Counted from the stretch's first letter, positions 1 to 9,455 are shown. The stretch: 34,825 bases of DNA from Methylococcaceae bacterium (GCA_028711365.1 JAQTSI010000007.1:1-34825); one strand, 5' to 3'. Numbers and translations: made by a program. The notes: generated by a model from the sequence alone, not told the origin.

Positions 1-257
1 CCTTCGGGGTAGACATAGTCGATTTGCGTGCCACTCCACAAACGGAATAAAACTCCGGCATGGCCTCCTTCGATGACGATGACGATACGGTGCCAAAATA
101 CCGACAAGGTCAGGACCGTTATCAGCAGAATGACGATGAAATACGGTGTCTTTCTCCACAGCCATCGGCGCAATCGCCTCCGTCTGGATTCGGCGGTATT
201 CTGTGCAGGGCGATTGGGTTCATCCTTGACATTGGCGGCATTCACGGAAGGGGGCAA
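1..257 (-). CDS. SPFH/Band-7 (prohibitin-like) membrane protein, N-terminal fragment, truncated by window edge
   Basis: Open minus-strand frame running off the left edge. Manual translation from TTG at 257 (AGGAG six nt upstream): MPPSVNAANVKDEPNRPAQNTAESRRRRLRRWLWRKTPYFIVILLITVLTLSVFWHRIVIVIEGGHAGVLFRLWSGTQIDYVYPEG. Basic patch, one TM helix, then a V-x-x-G-x-x-G-V-like SPFH start. Absent from the ORF track because it has no stop in the window. Confidence 0.6.
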   Translation of the reverse strand, partial: MPPSVNAANVKDEPNRPAQNTAESRRRRLRRWLWRKTPYFIVILLITVLTLSVFWHRIVIVIEGGHAGVLFRLWSGTQIDYVYPE

Positions 258-346
258 AATGGTCTCCTAGGGTGTGACACGGAGGCTGGGATTAAGGATT
301 CCGCCAAGACCTGGTTGGGCCGTCAGATTCCGCGCGATAGGAGGCT

Positions 347-616
347 TCACCATATATCCTCGATATCCTCGGGCTCATCGAAAGTCGGCAAAACCGGGAG
401 AGAGATTTCTTTCTTCTCGCGATAGGCGTTCACCGCGTCATAAATGCCAAGCAAAGCCAGGCCGGCACCCACCAAACTCAATAATCCCAACGGGTGAACC
501 AGGCTAAATGCCATGATGCCTTTCACCACCGTTGCCGGTCCGGGGGAACATGTCTTGGCGATACCGACGGCAGTTCCAGTCACTTCGGTAGAAGTAATTT
601 GTATTTCAATCGGCAT
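347..616 (-). CDS. small membrane protein of unknown function
   Basis: In-frame ATG at 614-616 (MPIEIQITSTEVTGTAVG...) is a better start than the listed ORF start; hydrophobic segment AFSLVHPLGLLSLVGAGLALLGIYDAV. Confidence 0.6.
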   Translation of the reverse strand: MPIEIQITSTEVTGTAVGIAKTCSPGPATVVKGIMAFSLVHPLGLLSLVGAGLALLGIYDAVNAYREKKEISLPVLPTFDEPEDIEDIW

Positions 617-662
617 GTCTTTATCCTCGCAAAAATCTAGCCACCGATCAAAATAATCGTGC

Positions 663-1739
663 TCAGCGGGTCGGAATGGTGATTGCCGGGGTAGGCACAG
701 GGTCATGGGTTTCGACCAAGGCAAACATGAACATCAGGAAAGAAAACGTCAGCTTGGAATCGATATCCCGATCGTCCAGCCAGAACCACTGGTCGTGGTA
801 CGAAACCGCAACGAAAGCATCGTCGGACTTCCTTGGGCCGCTATGGATGCGGAACAGCGGCGCGATCGAGCGGCCTGCCACGTTCATTGCTGGCTGAGAC
901 GGAAACGCCCGTTTTTCCGCGAGATGCCGCGAAGGAATTTCGATGTATCCGGAAAGATCGGTGAGCACGTCGAGCATGGAACGGGTGAGCATGGCGATCT
1001 CATCCTTACCCGACCGGATTGCGCCATACACAACGGAAAATTCCTTGGCCGACGGATCGAGTCCGAGCAATTCGCGCAGCGCCTCGGCTGTGCCGCGCAG
1101 GTTCTCATCTTGGGTTTCACCGATCGTCAAAATGACTGAAGAGGCGTCTTTCGTGGTCCGCATTCCGAGTTGGTTGTTTTGCTGGAGATCCGAGATGAGA
1201 TCGAGCGACTGGTAGAAGCGCTCATCCGGGGGGGGCGCTTTCGCCTGGAAACCAAACTGATTTTGTAGGCCGTTGATCGATTGCACCGAAAGGCGCAGGA
1301 TCATTCGGGCTGGAAATCCTGCTTGTAGCAGCGACACGACGGCGGTCGGCGGGATCGGGGTCAGCATGCTCTTGGCAAACCTTTCGCCCGTCATCGGCGC
1401 GAAGCTGATGGTGGGCCGATCTCGGTATTGGGCGTTGCCGCTCAGATTGGTAACCCAACTCCAAGGGCTGTTGGGAAGAGAGTTGCCGTTCCAGCCGCCA
1501 CTCAGGTTGATCGTACCCGCCAGGGAGTATTGGGAAATTACCGATTGAACCCCCAGGAAGATAGGTGTATCGCCATAGCGTATCTTGACCAGGTTCAACA
1601 GCATTTCGTCTTTCCAGGAATTGCCGATGGCCGCGGAGTAGCTGAACCGGTCCAGTTCCAGCCTGCCAGGACCGATCCGCCAGCAGCCGGCCAACAAGGC
1701 CAGCGGCAGGAGCAATAACCCGAGTTTGAATATCTTCAT
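663..1739 (-). CDS. predicted lipoprotein of unknown function
   Basis: 358 aa; MKIFKLGLLLLPLALLAGC is a signal peptide with an LLAGC lipobox. Confidence 0.75.
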   Translation of the reverse strand: MKIFKLGLLLLPLALLAGCWRIGPGRLELDRFSYSAAIGNSWKDEMLLNLVKIRYGDTPIFLGVQSVISQYSLAGTINLSGGWNGNSLPNSPWSWVTNLSGNAQYRDRPTISFAPMTGERFAKSMLTPIPPTAVVSLLQAGFPARMILRLSVQSINGLQNQFGFQAKAPPPDERFYQSLDLISDLQQNNQLGMRTTKDASSVILTIGETQDENLRGTAEALRELLGLDPSAKEFSVVYGAIRSGKDEIAMLTRSMLDVLTDLSGYIEIPSRHLAEKRAFPSQPAMNVAGRSIAPLFRIHSGPRKSDDAFVAVSYHDQWFWLDDRDIDSKLTFSFLMFMFALVETHDPVPTPAITIPTR

Positions 1740-1765
1740 TTTTCTCTGCTTTTCGGGTTTGTCTC

Positions 1766-3379
1766 TTAGGGCTTCGCTGCCCAGCGTCCATCCTCTAGCC
1801 GCAGAACCCGGTCGGCCAGATCGAAATCGTCGCGGGCTGCTACGATCACGGTCTTGCCCCTACGCTTCAAATCCGGAAGAATCTCCCGGTAAAGCTTTTC
1901 GCGAAATTCCAAGTCCAGGTCCGCGGCGAAGTCGTCGAGGAGCATGATCGGCTTGTCTTCCAGGGCGGCACTGATGAAGGCCAGGCGCCACTTTTCCCCG
2001 CGAGACAGTTCGAGCGGCCTGAAGCCCCCGTCGGTGAAATCCGTCTTGCCGGATAGGCCCATCGTCTCCAGCCACTGGCCTACCCGTTGGGGGTCGGTTT
2101 CAGATCCGCCGTACCAGCGCTCGAAGAGATAATAATCGGCGAACACGGCGGAAAACAATTCCCGGTAAGCGGATTGGGCGGCGGCGTCGATCACGCGATC
2201 GTCCACCCGGATCGCCCCTGCCCGGGGGTAATAAAGGCCGGCGAGCAGTTTCAGCAAGGTGGTTTTGCCGCTACCGTTGCCGCCGACGATGCACAATAGT
2301 TCGCCGGCGGCAACGGCCAAGTCCAATGGGCCTAGGGAGAATTTGCCGTGCGGGTCTGCGCAACTGAATTCCACGCCTTCGAGGTGTAGGCTGGAGAAAG
2401 GGGAGAGGGTTTCGGGGGGGGGCAAGGCGGGTTCGTCATGGGAGGCTCCTTGCAGCTTGGCTTCCAGGCGGCACATTTCCTCCACGACGGCGTTGGCGCG
2501 GACGATTTCGGGTATCCAGGTCAGCCAGGGGGTGAGTTCGGAAAGGATGAAAAAGGAGGTCACGGCGATCTTGAATACCTGGCCGGTGAGGGCAGGATTC
2601 AGGCCGGGAAGGATGATGATAAGGACGACGAGTAGCAGGTAAAAGACGCAATAGCCGATGGTGAAGCCATTGGCGACTTCGGTATCGGCGCCACGCTTGA
2701 GTGCGCCGATTTCCCCTTCGGTTCTGCCGTAGTGCTCGAACAGGGCGCTGTTCTTGCGACGGCTCAGCTTGATTTCCTTGATGCCTCCCAACAGCGCCCG
2801 CAAGCGCCTCAACGAGCCCTTTTGAAGATCCTGAGCACGACGCAGTTTCCAGGTCAGGTTGGGGTGAACGAATCCTCCGTAAAGAAATCCATAGACACCA
2901 AGCAAAGCCAGTGCAACGAATAGCGCCCACAGAGAGATCCAGCCGAGGTAAGCGAGGCTCAGCGCCACCACCAGGCAGGAGCGGGTCAGCAAGGTCAGCG
3001 ACAAAGCCGACTGGGAAATGAGCAGGGTATCGTTGGCGAGAGTGGCCTGGATAGTTGAGGTACCGGTCTGCTCGAGAAACCGCAATGGTGCATGGCGCAG
3101 CTGGTTGCCGATCCTAAGGCGCAGTTTCAGCAGAATTTCTTCGACCGCTTCGGAGACTTTCAGCAAGGATTGGTGCTGGGTATAGACCAGCAGGGCCAAC
3201 AGGCTGAGGACAATGAAAAACTGCTGCGGGTCCGCTGCGCCGGCAGCGATCGCCTCGGCTGCCTGGTTGATGGCGATGAGCATGGCGGCACCGGCGAAGC
3301 CGGATACGCATACCATGAAAATTACTCGGGTCTTGGGAAAATCGGGTTCCTTCCTCAGGAAGTCGATGAGCCGCAGCAA
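1766..3379 (-). CDS. ABC exporter, fused TMD-NBD, cyclic-peptide/siderophore exporter (SyrD/PvdE) type
   Basis: 537 aa; N-terminal TM domain; Walker A GGNGSGKTT; signature-like LSRGEKWRLA; Walker B region PIMLLDDFAADLD. Confidence 0.8.
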   Translation of the reverse strand: MLRLIDFLRKEPDFPKTRVIFMVCVSGFAGAAMLIAINQAAEAIAAGAADPQQFFIVLSLLALLVYTQHQSLLKVSEAVEEILLKLRLRIGNQLRHAPLRFLEQTGTSTIQATLANDTLLISQSALSLTLLTRSCLVVALSLAYLGWISLWALFVALALLGVYGFLYGGFVHPNLTWKLRRAQDLQKGSLRRLRALLGGIKEIKLSRRKNSALFEHYGRTEGEIGALKRGADTEVANGFTIGYCVFYLLLVVLIIILPGLNPALTGQVFKIAVTSFFILSELTPWLTWIPEIVRANAVVEEMCRLEAKLQGASHDEPALPPPETLSPFSSLHLEGVEFSCADPHGKFSLGPLDLAVAAGELLCIVGGNGSGKTTLLKLLAGLYYPRAGAIRVDDRVIDAAAQSAYRELFSAVFADYYLFERWYGGSETDPQRVGQWLETMGLSGKTDFTDGGFRPLELSRGEKWRLAFISAALEDKPIMLLDDFAADLDLEFREKLYREILPDLKRRGKTVIVAARDDFDLADRVLRLEDGRWAAKP

Positions 3380-3383
3380 GTTT

Positions 3384-4073
3384 CTAATTTCCCGATTTGG
3401 CCGCCGTGGCGCTTTCGGTCTTTTCAGTATTCCCGGCCAGGATCTCGCCGAAAATCCGGGCCAAAGCAGTCCAATCCTTGGCGGCGACGTTGCGGATAGC
3501 GTTTGCCGCCATGGTCTGGCGCTGGGTTTCCGAAGCCATGATCATTTCATAGGACGGGAAGGGTTCTGCGAGCCCTTCGGCAGCCAAATGGATGTAAAGA
3601 CTGCGCCGGATATCCCGATAACGGGCATCGGTCGGGTTGGTGACGAGTTTGTGGTATTTGCTGAACAGGGCGATCTGGTCTTGGTGGCGGATAGCCTCGC
3701 AGCAGACTTCGAGATAATCCACGACGATGGTTTTCACCGCTTTATGCAATTCCGGAGCGACTTCCAGGTGCCGCTCCGCCAGCCAGGACAGTTGAATGTT
3801 CAGGTCGGCGCAAAATGCCACCACCCGCTGAGTAAGGGCGCTGAAACCTTCATCGGAAAGAGACAGCAGCCAGGTTTGCAACTGCGGATTGTCGCCCAGG
3901 GAGGATTCCACCCAGTTTCGGAATGCGGTCGGAGGATCGGATTTTCTCCGGACCAGGGCCATCACCTGTTCTTTGATTTGCTCCGGAGTTTCCCAATATC
4001 CAGCTAACAGCAGGGCAAAAACCACCAGCATGATCAGGATGAAGACGATGGCCAAAATCAGCAAAACACTCAT
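3384..4073 (-). CDS. membrane-anchored hypothetical protein
   Basis: 229 aa; N-terminal TM helix VLLILAIVFILIMLVVFALLLAGYW followed by a soluble, probably helical region; ends 4 nt before the ABC exporter start. Confidence 0.65.
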   Translation of the reverse strand: MSVLLILAIVFILIMLVVFALLLAGYWETPEQIKEQVMALVRRKSDPPTAFRNWVESSLGDNPQLQTWLLSLSDEGFSALTQRVVAFCADLNIQLSWLAERHLEVAPELHKAVKTIVVDYLEVCCEAIRHQDQIALFSKYHKLVTNPTDARYRDIRRSLYIHLAAEGLAEPFPSYEMIMASETQRQTMAANAIRNVAAKDWTALARIFGEILAGNTEKTESATAAKSGN

Positions 4074-4110
4074 GGGGACTCTATCTTTTCAGGCGTGTAT
4101 GAGGAAAGCA

Positions 4111-4125
4111 ACATGCGGGGCATGT
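4111..4125. promoter_or_regulatory. short intergenic inverted repeat (ACATGC-GGG-GCATGT)
   Basis: Perfect 6-bp arms with a 3-nt spacer in the 99-nt gap between the ABC TMD gene and the 3384-4073 gene; operator or weak terminator cannot be distinguished. Confidence 0.3.
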
Positions 4126-4172
4126 CTTTGTCCGGTGGTGGCGGAATACTTTATATCATGATCTTGCCGCGT

Positions 4173-5021
4173 TTAACCCTCCTCGATCCGGCGCATGACA
4201 TCCTTTACCCGGGATACGGACTGTACCAGAATAGGCAGGCGATCCAAACTGCCTTGGTAATCCCAGAAATAGGTGATCACCGAATACAGCGTTCCGGCCT
4301 GTATGCTCTGCTGGCTCGCCATGTAGGTCAGCACGTAGACCGTCGCAATCACCACGAAGATCTCGATCATACCCCAGGTGCGCGCTTCGATGTCCGAGCC
4401 TTTCACCTTGAGAAATCGAAGCCTCAAAAAATGTTGGATCAAGCGCCCGGACCTTGCCTCGCCGATGATCGTGGCCTGCCGCTCAAAGGTATCGTTGACG
4501 GCGCGGTTGAGTCGATGCTGCGGCCGCCAAGCCAAGCCATTCAGGGTCAGCACCGGAACCAGCATGGCGAGAGCCACCAGGGCCACATGCCGGTCATACC
4601 AGCCCAGCATGGCGAGCGATCCGAAAAAAGTGATCGCCATGGCGAAGAGTTGGGGGATGTCGCGCTCGAAAAAATCCACGATCTCCCGCATCAGGGCCGC
4701 CCTGGCGATGAGTTTGCCGGTTTGGGTGCCCCCTTTGTGCTGCCGTTCCACCACGTCGGCGGCGAGGTGGCCGTAAATCATCATGAATACCCGGGTATCG
4801 TAGGTTTTACGGCCCACGCCGACCAACCCATGGATGACCCAGATACCCACGAACACCATCAGCCCGGTATGGCGGCCGCCCAGTAAGTCGTCGATGGCCC
4901 AACCGATGGCCCAGGGATTGAGCAAATCCAATGATTGCTCACATAGGCTTAAGACATAGGTCAGACTCAGCGGACCCTTATAGCGTGCCCATAATCTACC
5001 CAGGGTGGTGGACTGTTCCAT
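4173..5021 (-). CDS. ABC-type exporter membrane domain only (no NBD)
   Basis: 282 aa resembling an ABC six-TM exporter domain (LLNPWAIGWAIDDLL, TGKLIARA..REIVDFFERDIPQ, SLDRLPILVQSVSRVKDVMRRIEEG*). It stops where an NBD would normally begin. Confidence 0.7.
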   Translation of the reverse strand: MEQSTTLGRLWARYKGPLSLTYVLSLCEQSLDLLNPWAIGWAIDDLLGGRHTGLMVFVGIWVIHGLVGVGRKTYDTRVFMMIYGHLAADVVERQHKGGTQTGKLIARAALMREIVDFFERDIPQLFAMAITFFGSLAMLGWYDRHVALVALAMLVPVLTLNGLAWRPQHRLNRAVNDTFERQATIIGEARSGRLIQHFLRLRFLKVKGSDIEARTWGMIEIFVVIATVYVLTYMASQQSIQAGTLYSVITYFWDYQGSLDRLPILVQSVSRVKDVMRRIEEG

Positions 5022-5034
5022 CTCCGGGCCAAGG

Positions 5035-6123
5035 CTAGTCTGCCCAGCGCACCCGGTCGTCGCGCCGCAATGATCGGGCCTTTTCCGGAAAAGGCCCGAT
5101 CGGCCTGCCGGTGCGAAAGCAGAAAATCGGCAGTTCCTGATCGGAGAAGCCGAACATGTTCTGCAGTACGGAATAGGCTTCGCCCAGTTCCGGGATTATG
5201 CTGGCCGGTTCCTCCCACCGCCCCAAGCGTTGCGGATAGGCTATACAGGTCACGTTGGTCATGGCCTGGAAGCTATAGCCGCGCAGGTTGAGCAGCAACC
5301 AGATGCGCAAAGCCAGCCGACCGGCCGCTACCAGATCGTCCGAGCGGTCCGATGCCGTGGTGATGCAGCCCAGCGCCGCGCAGTCATCGTAGCCGGCAGG
5401 GCTAGGCCGGCCGGAATCGTCGAACAGGAATTCCTCGAAGCGCATCATCCATGCCGGAAACCAGTCCAGACAGGTCGCCAGCCACCACAAGCGCGATTGG
5501 GGATAATGGTACCAGCGCTCCGGTTGGCGTAAGAAAGCGCGCCAGGGCATGCCGTCCCGGGTGGAAAGGATCTGCTTGTCGGTAAACCGGGTCCAGCGCA
5601 TGAAATCGTGACGGATGTCGGGAATCTCGAAGATCAGCCGATCGGCAGCCTCCACTTGGGCAAGGAATTCGGCCGGATAGCGGTCGGTGAGATGAAGATT
5701 CACGCCTTCCGCGGTCGATTCCTCCTGCTCGACTTCCCGGAATACCGGGTCGGCCAGGGAACCCCCGGCATAGCGGCGCCGATCGCTGAGGCGGACCGTC
5801 AGCGCGGCGGCCAGGGGATCGGCCCGGCAGCCGGTGGCTTCGAGTTCGGCGCGCAGCCAGGGTTCCCGGTCGCAGCGCCCTTCCAGGAAATAGCTCAGCC
5901 GAACGCTCAAGCCCTCGGTGCTGGCCGCCAGGCTGATCGCCTCGGCTATCATGCCCAACCCCAAGACACAAAGATCGTCGGGTGATGGACCCAGCCGATC
6001 ACGCTCCGAGGTATGGAAAACCTCCAGGCAGTGGCCGCGTACAACAATATCCCAAGGCTGGCTGTTCTCCGGATTCGGCAGGCGCAGGATGGCAGGCAGC
6101 ATTCGGGCGATGGCGGTTTGCAT
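5035..6123 (-). CDS. nitroreductase-like (Acg-type) protein
   Basis: 362 aa; N-terminal AILRLPNPENSQPWDIVVRGHCLEVFHTSERD resembles the 'P..NSQPW' FMN-binding region of nitroreductase-like proteins. Confidence 0.6.
   Translation of the reverse strand: MQTAIARMLPAILRLPNPENSQPWDIVVRGHCLEVFHTSERDRLGPSPDDLCVLGLGMIAEAISLAASTEGLSVRLSYFLEGRCDREPWLRAELEATGCRADPLAAALTVRLSDRRRYAGGSLADPVFREVEQEESTAEGVNLHLTDRYPAEFLAQVEAADRLIFEIPDIRHDFMRWTRFTDKQILSTRDGMPWRAFLRQPERWYHYPQSRLWWLATCLDWFPAWMMRFEEFLFDDSGRPSPAGYDDCAALGCITTASDRSDDLVAAGRLALRIWLLLNLRGYSFQAMTNVTCIAYPQRLGRWEEPASIIPELGEAYSVLQNMFGFSDQELPIFCFRTGRPIGPFPEKARSLRRDDRVRWAD
5072..5101. repeat. perfect 30-bp palindrome GATCGGGCCTTTTCCGGAAAAGGCCCGATC
   Basis: Sequence equals its own reverse complement over 30 nt; lies in the last ~22 codons of the nitroreductase-like CDS. 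Confidence 0.95.
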
Positions 6124-6144
6124 GATTTCTGTCCTCCTTTCGGA

Positions 6145-7101
6145 TTATCGCAAGTCGTCCAGCGCAACCCAACGGCAGGCACAATTCGAATCTTCTCGCG
6201 CCATATAGGGGTCGGGCAGCGCCAACACGCTGACGGCGCAGGGGATCAGCACCCCGCTGCGGCGAGCAACTTCATGGGGCAAAGCGACTTCCGGCAGGTC
6301 CTCCATGCCCATGACCCGGTCGGCGTCCGCCGATTTGAGATAAAGCTGCAGATCGTTTTCGCGGGCAGTAGCATTGACCCTTTTCAGTTCGGCGCTGCCG
6401 GGAATGTCATAAGCGATCTTGTCCATGTGACTGCCCCAGACTTCTGCCAGGTAATCCTTTAGGGTCTCGACATAAGCGTCGAGTTCGGCATGCAGGCCCG
6501 GCAATTTCTCGCCAAGGGCATCCTCGAAATGCATGATGTAGCCATGGTAGTCCTGTACCGGCAGGGTGTAGTGGATGGATTCGACATCGGGGAAACGGTC
6601 CAGCACTTGTCGCTGCCAGCCGATGAGCAGCCGGTGATAATGACCCGGCCGAGTCGGTAAATGGAACCCCTGGACGGGTCTGCCTTTCTTGAGAAATCCC
6701 AGAGCGCGCTGCAAGTCGCCCGGCAGCGCCAGGGACCTTGTGGCCGGAGGTTCGCTGTCGGTGGCCGCGGCGAATTGCACCCCCCAGGTTCGGGTGTAGA
6801 GGCAGACGCCGCCGAGGATGATCTTCGGACTGAAGCTCGGACGGAATGGCCAATAGCCTTCGCACACCACGCCATCGGAGCCGGCCAGGATCAGGGCCGG
6901 GTGCTCATGGTTCCGGTCTTCCTCCTTGAAGGCCACCCAGGTAGCGCGCGCCGGTGTCTCCGACAGACATCGAAGCCGCCAACCGCTATATTGAACGCTG
7001 CGCGCCGCCCGATCCGGGTGGTCGAGGTTTTGGACGGCGGGGGCCGGTGTGGTGACCGGGTCGGCCTCGTTACGCAGTGAGGCGGTTTGTGCAAGAGTCA
7101 T
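6145..7101 (-). CDS. hypothetical protein
   Basis: 318 aa; full-length ORF on the operon strand; start overlaps the stop of the upstream ATPase gene by ATGA (7098-7101). No recognised family. Confidence 0.6.
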   Translation of the reverse strand: MTLAQTASLRNEADPVTTPAPAVQNLDHPDRAARSVQYSGWRLRCLSETPARATWVAFKEEDRNHEHPALILAGSDGVVCEGYWPFRPSFSPKIILGGVCLYTRTWGVQFAAATDSEPPATRSLALPGDLQRALGFLKKGRPVQGFHLPTRPGHYHRLLIGWQRQVLDRFPDVESIHYTLPVQDYHGYIMHFEDALGEKLPGLHAELDAYVETLKDYLAEVWGSHMDKIAYDIPGSAELKRVNATARENDLQLYLKSADADRVMGMEDLPEVALPHEVARRSGVLIPCAVSVLALPDPYMAREDSNCACRWVALDDLR

Positions 7102-9242
7102 TGGTCGTTCTCCTGGGTCAACAAAAGAGGGGATTCCTGACGCGCGGGATTGTCGTCACTATCGGTTTTCTTCATCGTGGCCAGCAAGGGCAGCATGGCG
7201 TTGCCGACAATCCCGAGTAGAGCGAAGGAGCCAAATCCGACGACCGCTCCGATTCCCGCGTGCAGGAAGAAAACACCGCCGACGATCACACCGCCGGTGC
7301 CGACGCTCAGGCCGAAACTGGTCATCAGATTGCGCTCCAGGCGCAGGGCCAGATCGAACAACAGGGGCAACTGGTCCAGGCTCTGCTCCATCAGGACGAT
7401 CTGAGCCGTGTCGGTGGCGATAGTGGTGGCTCCGCGTAGCGAAATGGAGACATTGGCTTTCTTGAGGGCGATCGCGTCATTGATGCCGTCGCCGACGAAG
7501 CAGACCGAACGTCCTCCTTGCTGCAAGGCTTCTACATAGTTGGCCTTGTCCTCGGGCAACACCTCCGCGAAGAACTCGTCGATCTCCAGCCGTTCGGCGA
7601 GATGGCGGGTAGGTTCGATCCGATCGCCGGACAGGATGGCGAGTTTCAATCCGCGTCGCTTGAGCTCGGTGACGATGGTCAGGGCCTCCGGACGAAGCCT
7701 GGGCCGAAGTTCCAGGGCGCCGGCGACGGCGCCATCCACTGCCACGAAGGCCAGGAAATGACCGAATTCCGCGCAGCGTGCTTCGATTTCCAGGAGAGCT
7801 TGCGGGAGATCCAGCCCTTCGTTGGTCATGAAGCGGTGACTTCCGACCCGCACCCGCCGGTCGTCCACGCGGACCTCTACGCCGAAGCCAACCTCGTAGC
7901 GGGTCTCACCCACATCCGGGATGCTGAGGTTCCGGTCTTCGGCCGCGGCCTGGATCGCCTGGGCGATGGGGTGGCTCTGCCGGTATTCGGCGGCCGCCGC
8001 GAACATCAACACCTGGTCGGCGCCAAGTTCGCCCGACACATGGACTTCGGCGACTTCCGGCTGTTCGAGGGTGAGGGTGCCGGTCTTGTCGAAGACTACG
8101 GTGTCGACGCCATGCAGCAGCTCCAGCGAGCGGCCATCCTTTATCAGAATGCCGTGTTGCGCGCTCACATGCAGGAAATTCAAGAGCGCCAAAGGCCCTG
8201 CGAAATACATGTCTACACCCGGCATGGCGCTGAGCACCGCCACGGCGCTGCCGAAACCGTGCAGGGGCAATGCCACCGCACTCAGGAGCAGGGAAGGTGC
8301 CACCGACTTCTCCGCAAGGGTCAGTCCACGCTCCTCGACGGCGAGATGATAGGACGTGGTTTGCTCGAGAATCTGGGCAATCTGCACGGCCAGGGTATCT
8401 CGCCCGGCCTTTTCCACCTGGATATGCAGCGAACCGCGCGTGACCAGCGTCGCGGCGAATACGGGGTCGCCGGTCGATTTTTCCGCAGGACGCGCTTCTC
8501 CCGTCAAACGGTGCTGATCGACGGTCGCCATGCCGAGAGCGACGACGCCATCCACGGGGATGGTCTGCCCGGCATGGACCACGACCGTATCGCCCGCCTG
8601 CACCTCCTCGAACGGCGTTTCCAGTTCCACGCCGTCGATCACCCTCCACACCGTGCGGGGCTGCTGATCAAATAAATGGATTAGATGCTGGCGCGAGCGG
8701 TCCTGAGTGTGCAAGGTGATCTTCTGGGCGAGGAGATAGCTGAAGATGCTGAAAGCGCTGCTCACATAGGCGCCGACCATCCAGGCGCCGGTGATGAACA
8801 GCGCCATCAATCCGTCGATCTTGATGCCACGCTTATTGAGCAGATCACGGCGGGCCCCTTCGAAAATCGGCCACTCCAGGTAAACGATCAGAGGCGTCAC
8901 GAAGAGGCTCAGCGCGGGTTGGAAAAAATAGGCGGCCAGGGTCATCCCCAGGGCCGCTCCGCTCAGCTTCAAATCCCGCCGGACTCGCCGTTCTCCACTG
9001 CCGGCGGGCTCTGCGGCAGCCGGGAGTTCGCCTTCATTCAGGAGCCGCGTGAGCAGATCCTTGCCATCCGCCCAAGGGCTCATGCCATTCCCAGGCTTTT
9101 GGCTGTCGAGATAATCGTCCGCGTCCGGCTGGCCGGTTAAAACCTCGGCAAGATTGGGCCTCTTACCCTTGATGAACGCTTTGGCTCCGCCGATCATGGC
9201 GGCGCTGCCGGCAAGGGCCATAGCGGCGATGGGTAACAACAT
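7098..9242 (-). CDS. P-type ATPase, P1B-like but without a TM4 CPC motif
   Basis: 714 aa; DKTGTLT, HP motif (SHPIAQAI), GDGINDA, actuator TGEA. TM4 region reads AMPGVDMYFAGPLALLNF instead of CPC/SPC. Confidence 0.9.
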   Translation of the reverse strand: MLLPIAAMALAGSAAMIGGAKAFIKGKRPNLAEVLTGQPDADDYLDSQKPGNGMSPWADGKDLLTRLLNEGELPAAAEPAGSGERRVRRDLKLSGAALGMTLAAYFFQPALSLFVTPLIVYLEWPIFEGARRDLLNKRGIKIDGLMALFITGAWMVGAYVSSAFSIFSYLLAQKITLHTQDRSRQHLIHLFDQQPRTVWRVIDGVELETPFEEVQAGDTVVVHAGQTIPVDGVVALGMATVDQHRLTGEARPAEKSTGDPVFAATLVTRGSLHIQVEKAGRDTLAVQIAQILEQTTSYHLAVEERGLTLAEKSVAPSLLLSAVALPLHGFGSAVAVLSAMPGVDMYFAGPLALLNFLHVSAQHGILIKDGRSLELLHGVDTVVFDKTGTLTLEQPEVAEVHVSGELGADQVLMFAAAAEYRQSHPIAQAIQAAAEDRNLSIPDVGETRYEVGFGVEVRVDDRRVRVGSHRFMTNEGLDLPQALLEIEARCAEFGHFLAFVAVDGAVAGALELRPRLRPEALTIVTELKRRGLKLAILSGDRIEPTRHLAERLEIDEFFAEVLPEDKANYVEALQQGGRSVCFVGDGINDAIALKKANVSISLRGATTIATDTAQIVLMEQSLDQLPLLFDLALRLERNLMTSFGLSVGTGGVIVGGVFFLHAGIGAVVGFGSFALLGIVGNAMLPLLATMKKTDSDDNPARQESPLLLTQENDQ

Positions 9243-9408
9243 TCGTGCTGTGTTCCGTTTGTGGTTTCCGGCGATTCGCGCCGGTTGGTTAAGTCGTACC
9301 CTTGGCGAGCAGACACCCTTCAGGGTTCCACACCCTACGGGTTTTCCTTATCATCCATGGGAGTGGCGAGGAAAGGAATTGGGGTTCGCTCGCGACTGCG
9401 AGGCGCAA

Positions 9409-9431
9409 CCAGTCCCCCGGCGGAGGACTGG
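9409..9431 (-). terminator. hairpin downstream of DUF697-like gene (possible attenuator/terminator, no clear U-tract)
   Basis: CCAGTCC-CCCGGCGGA-GGACTGG, perfect 7-bp stem about 25 nt after the stop of 9456-9986; a second hairpin CTCGC-GACT-GCGAG lies at 9389-9402. Confidence 0.35.
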
Positions 9432-9455
9432 TACAGATGGCTCGCAAATCCAGTA

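Noticed and set aside
4095-4886. 263-aa plus-strand ORF
   Set aside because: Antisense to the ABC TMD gene; no domain recognised.
7518-8675. 385-aa plus-strand ORF
   Set aside because: Lies antisense within the well-supported P-type ATPase; low-complexity His/Arg/Gly-rich translation typical of GC-rich shadow ORFs.
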